Assembly (NCBI GenBank): GCA_037013685.1 | Contig: CM072888.1 | Location: 2,523,034 to 2,587,033, forward strand | DNA: 64,000 nucleotides | Source: Acridotheres tristis | Taxonomy: Eukaryota; Chordata; Aves; Passeriformes; Sturnidae | Direction of reading: 5' to 3' | Part shown: positions 63,989-64,000 of the stretch, in pieces | How the letters are laid out: every line of letters starts with the position of its first letter | Numbering within the stretch: the stretch's first letter is position 1 | Notes under the pieces: model-generated | The model's input: only the letters and a program-made list of their open reading frames with translations | Database searches by the model: none | What the model was told of the DNA's origin: nothing | Translations under genes and position numbers: made by a program

Positions 63989-64000
63989 CCACCGCGGCGG
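63690..64000 (-). promoter_or_regulatory. ARSJ: CpG-rich 5' end of ARSJ (edge of a probable CpG-island promoter)
   Basis: Exon 1 and the last bases of the window are dense in CG dinucleotides, unlike the AT-rich intron beside them. This is the usual look of the inner edge of a CpG-island promoter. Only 12 bases upstream of the first ATG are in the window, so no transcription start or core element can be placed. Confidence 0.6.

Noticed and set aside
63631..63992. Two other long minus frames over ARSJ exon 1
   Set aside because: They are Arg/Pro/Gly-rich shadows of a CpG-rich exon; only the frame with LADDQG and CTPSR is supported.
1..64000. CRISPR array, operon, phage or bacterial system
   Set aside because: The only regular repeat has a 30-31 bp unit with no alternating unique spacers. 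Gene structure, CR1 elements and a spliced sulfatase gene show a vertebrate genome.

Overview
The window looks like an avian nuclear genome. It is mostly AT-rich non-coding DNA, carries a dozen or so old CR1 (chicken repeat 1) LINE fragments with the typical CR1 3' end, and contains one clear vertebrate protein gene. That gene is arylsulfatase J (ARSJ), read on the minus strand. The species cannot be fixed from sequence alone. No bacterial, phage, CRISPR or plasmid features are present.

ARSJ has two coding exons. Exon 1 (63621-63988) begins about 12 bp inside the right edge of the window, so almost all of the 5' UTR and promoter lie outside. It encodes a short N-terminal leader, a hydrophobic signal or anchor segment, the DDQG metal-site motif and the CTPSR formylglycine motif. 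A phase-2 intron of about 31 kb (32625-63620) follows, with a perfect GTAAGT donor and a pyrimidine-rich acceptor. Exon 2 (31226-32624) encodes the rest of the sulfatase domain and a lysine-rich C-terminal tail. Joined, the reading frame is intact at 588 codons, with all canonical sulfatase active-site residues recognisable. The presumed 3' UTR runs left from 31225; a candidate ATTAAA poly(A) signal lies at 30460-30465.

Layout: 1-26.9 kb is gene-poor flanking DNA with CR1 fragments near 3.0, 12.85 and 18.9 kb. At 26.99-27.48 kb there is a striking 30-31 bp tandem array whose unit carries CAAAATGGCGG, a close match to the YY1 zinc-finger site, and a short CpG-containing GC-rich block (to about 27.61 kb) abuts it. 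From 27.6 to 30.4 kb is more flanking DNA, then the ARSJ 3' UTR and exon 2. The intron (32.6-63.6 kb) holds CR1 copies near 42.3, 47.5, 49.1, 51.1, 52.3, 55.5, 58.6 and 61.4 kb, a G-rich GGGA repeat near 41.4 kb, and simple AT repeats. In mammals ARSJ lies between CAMK2D (3' side) and UGT8 (5' side); if that order holds here, the left flank points toward CAMK2D, but no exon of either neighbour is visible.

The most unusual object is the YY1-like array about 3.8 kb beyond the ARSJ stop codon. Nothing else resembles an undescribed multi-gene system; long open frames outside ARSJ look like chance or repeat-derived frames.
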